Below, in pieces: positions 62,060 to 64,000 of a stretch of DNA of 64,000 bases. The translations under genes and the position numbers were made by a program. The notes under the pieces are model-generated. The model saw only the letters and a list, made by a program, of their open reading frames with translations, was not told where the DNA came from and ran no database searches. This DNA comes from Azospirillum doebereinerae (GTDB lineage: Bacteria; Pseudomonadota; Alphaproteobacteria; Azospirillales; Azospirillaceae), in NCBI RefSeq assembly GCF_003989665.1, contig NZ_RZIJ01000007.1, forward strand, positions 62,001-126,000, given 5' to 3'. Numbering within the stretch: position 1 is the stretch's first letter; each line of letters begins with the position of its first letter.

Positions 62060-63856
62060 ATGCGGAACTCCCTCACGTTTCTCACCCGGACTCCGGTGGT
62101 CGCGGCGCTGCTCGTGGCGCTCGGCGTCGCGGCGGAATTCGCCAGCGGCTCCACCGTGCAGATCTGGTCCTTCCTTCTGGTCAACGTCCTGCTGGCCCAG
62201 AGCATCAACGTGCTGACCGGCGTCGCCGGTCAGATCTCGCTGGGGCATGCGGGCTTTCTCGGCATCGGCGCCTATGGCTCCGCCCTGCTGATGAAGAATC
62301 TCGGGCTTCCCCTACCGCTGGCGCTGGTCGCCGGGGCGGTGATGGGCGGGGCCGGCGGCTGGCTGCTGTCCTTCGCCGCCGGGCGGGTGCGCGAGTTCTA
62401 CCTCGCCATGATGACGCTCGGCTTCGGCATGATCTTCTACGAGGTGGTGCGCGAGTGGACCTCGCTGACCGGCGGCGTCGTGGGCTTGAGCGGCGTGCCG
62501 TCGCCAAGCTTGCGCACGCTGATGCTGTTCGGCTGGCGGATCGACCCGGTCGCCTATTTCCAGATCACGCTGGCGGTGGTCGCCGGGGTGGTGTGGCTGC
62601 TGCGGAACTTCATCACCAGCCCCTACGGCCGCGCCTTCTTCGCCATCCACGTCAGCGAGGTCGCCGCCGGCAGCATCGGCGTCCCCCGCGCGGCGACCAA
62701 GCGCAACGCCTACACCCTCAGCGCGGCGCTGGCGGGATTGGCGGGCGGCTTCTACGCGCATCTCGTCGGCTATCTGGGGCCGGAGACCTTTGGCCTGCAC
62801 CGTTCGGTCGAGGCGCTGGTGATGGCGGTGGTCGGCGGGCTCGGCACGCTGACCGGGCCGGTGCTGGGCGCCATCGTCTTCACCTACCTGCCGGAAAAGC
62901 TCCAGGTCTTCGCCGAGTACCAGTTCATGGTCTACGGCCTGATCCTGCTGCTGTCCTTCGTGCTGCTGCCGCGCGGTCTGGCCGGTCTGCTGCTGCCGCG
63001 CCCGCGCTTCTCCAAGGACGTGGAGGCGCTGCCGCCCCCGCCGCCGGTCCCTTACACCGCGACCGGAACCGGCCCGCTGTTGAGCGCCGAGGGCGTGTCC
63101 ATCAGCTTCCTCGGTCTGCGCGCGCTGGACAACGCGTCGGTGACGCTGGGGGCCGGCGAGATCCTCGGGCTGGTCGGGCCGAACGGCTCGGGCAAGAGCA
63201 CGCTGGTCAACATCATCAGCGGCATCTACCGGCCGGGCGACGGCGTCGTGCGCTTCGACGACGGCACCCTCACCGGGTTGCCGGACCACGCGGTGGCGCG
63301 GCGCGGCGTGCTGCGGACCTTCCAGGATCCGCGTCTGGTGCCGTCCTTCACGGTGCGGGAGAACGTGCTGCTCGGCGGGCACCGGCTCTACCAACAGAAC
63401 CCGCTGGCGGCGGCGCTGAACCTGCCGGGCGCGCTGCGCGAGGACGCCGAAATGCTGGGCCGGGCCGAAGCGATCCTGGCGATGGCCGGGCTGTCGCACC
63501 TCGCCGACACGCCGGTGCGCGATCTGCCCTACGGCGACCAGCGCATGACCGAACTGTCGCGCGTGATCCTGGCGAACCCGCGCCTCGTCATGCTCGACGA
63601 GCCCGCCGCCGGCTTGTCGGAAGGCGAGTTGCACAAGCTGGGCGGGCTGATTCGCCACCTCAAGGCGCAGGGCGTCGGCGTGATCCTGATCGAGCACCAC
63701 ATGGACTTCCTCAACGAACTGGTCGACCGCGTCGTCGTGCTGGACAGCGGGAAGGTCATCTACCAGGGCGGCATGGCCGGCATGTACCGCGACCCGGCCG
63801 TGGTCGCCGCCTATCTCGGCACCGAAACCCATCCGGGGGAGAGCGTTCATGCCTGA
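62060..63856 (+). CDS. Fused Liv-type permease (LivM) and ATPase (LivG)
   Basis: This is one 598-residue protein. Residues 1 to about 320 are a LivM-like permease (SINVLTGVAGQISLGHAGFLGIGAYGSA; YLGPETFGLHRSVEALVMAVVGGLGTLTGPVLGA). A proline-rich linker near 330-340 leads to a LivG-like ATPase. That ATPase has Walker A GPNGSGKST (373-381), Q-loop TFQDPRLVPSFTV, signature region DLPYGDQRMTELSRVI and Walker B RLVMLDEPAAGLS. The signature LPYGDQ departs from the common LSYGQQ. Fused LivM-LivG proteins occur in some bacteria. The gene starts 10 bp after livH and overlaps the next ATPase gene by 8 bp. Confidence 0.92.
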   Translation: MRNSLTFLTRTPVVAALLVALGVAAEFASGSTVQIWSFLLVNVLLAQSINVLTGVAGQISLGHAGFLGIGAYGSALLMKNLGLPLPLALVAGAVMGGAGGWLLSFAAGRVREFYLAMMTLGFGMIFYEVVREWTSLTGGVVGLSGVPSPSLRTLMLFGWRIDPVAYFQITLAVVAGVVWLLRNFITSPYGRAFFAIHVSEVAAGSIGVPRAATKRNAYTLSAALAGLAGGFYAHLVGYLGPETFGLHRSVEALVMAVVGGLGTLTGPVLGAIVFTYLPEKLQVFAEYQFMVYGLILLLSFVLLPRGLAGLLLPRPRFSKDVEALPPPPPVPYTATGTGPLLSAEGVSISFLGLRALDNASVTLGAGEILGLVGPNGSGKSTLVNIISGIYRPGDGVVRFDDGTLTGLPDHAVARRGVLRTFQDPRLVPSFTVRENVLLGGHRLYQQNPLAAALNLPGALREDAEMLGRAEAILAMAGLSHLADTPVRDLPYGDQRMTELSRVILANPRLVMLDEPAAGLSEGELHKLGGLIRHLKAQGVGVILIEHHMDFLNELVDRVVVLDSGKVIYQGGMAGMYRDPAVVAAYLGTETHPGESVHA

Positions 63857-64000
63857 CCAGACAGGCTTGGAAATCCAGGGCCTCGAAGTCCGTTACGGCC
63901 CGGTCCAGGCGGTGCGCGGCGTCTCGCTGCGGGCCGAGCCGGGGACCATCACCGCGATCCTCGGCGCCAACGGGGCCGGCAAATCCTCGCTGATGAAGGC
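63849..64000 (+). CDS. Liv-type ABC transporter ATPase (LivF-like), 3' end outside window
   Basis: The ATG at 63849 overlaps the previous stop by 8 bp. The visible 50 residues, LEIQGLEVRYGPVQAVRGVSL and then ILGANGAGKSSLMK, are the LivF N-terminus through Walker A. It is the second ATPase of the importer that starts at 59771. The rest lies beyond the window. Confidence 0.88.
   Translation, partial: MPDQTGLEIQGLEVRYGPVQAVRGVSLRAEPGTITAILGANGAGKSSLMK

Overview
The window is high-GC DNA coded densely on both strands. It looks like an alphaproteobacterium of the Azospirillum/Rhodospirillales type. This is inferred from the XoxF methanol-oxidation locus, a large exopolysaccharide locus, amino-acid-type ABC transport and the GC-rich codon use. 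No rRNA, tRNA, CRISPR array, transposase or prophage gene was recognised.

Region 1 (1-5893, minus strand) is a three-gene operon. In transcription order it encodes a degenerate AAA+/Fis-type regulator-like protein without a P-loop lysine, a 1432-residue exported von Willebrand A protein with four C-terminal membrane helices, and a tubulin/FtsZ-like GTPase cut by the window edge. The last two overlap by ATGA. This resembles the predicted FtsZ-like/vWA membrane-remodelling systems and is the most unusual content here.

Region 2 (6377-19644) is a lanthanide/PQQ methanol-oxidation locus. It holds XoxF with the D-x-D lanthanide signature, cytochrome XoxG and XoxJ. It also holds two ABC systems. 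One is NitT/TauT-like and split between 6768-8513 and 18129-18998. The other is a PedA1A2BC/Lut-type set at 14315-18132 implicated in lanthanide acquisition. Several small secreted proteins of unknown role and the formaldehyde-glutathione enzyme Gfa complete the locus.

Region 3 (19815-50330) is an exopolysaccharide or O-glycan locus. A long minus-strand operon (38388 down to 27483) carries a sugar nucleotidyltransferase, two DegT aminotransferases, a phosphoglycosyl transferase, two nucleotide-sugar dehydrogenases, an oxidoreductase-acyltransferase fusion, a glycosyltransferase and an epimerase. A second operon (25010 down to 19815) carries another oxidoreductase/aminotransferase pair, a flippase and a ceramidase-like protein. 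Plus-strand genes encode a Wzz/BY-kinase chain-length protein, a Wzy-like polymerase and two paralogous beta-helix proteins. The tail (46063-50330) holds a WbqC-like protein, a deacetylase-like protein, methyltransferases and a small helix-turn-helix protein, partly in AT-richer DNA.

Region 4 (50559-64000) is a catabolic locus. A TetR regulator follows a minus-strand operon of 2-oxoacid dehydrogenase E1alpha, E1beta and E2, enoyl-CoA hydratase, acyl-CoA dehydrogenase, acyl-CoA ligase and an MmgE/PrpD protein. A divergent Liv-type ABC importer has its second permease fused to its first ATPase. The shared promoter region carries two near-identical 16-bp palindromes. The substrate is not evident from sequence.
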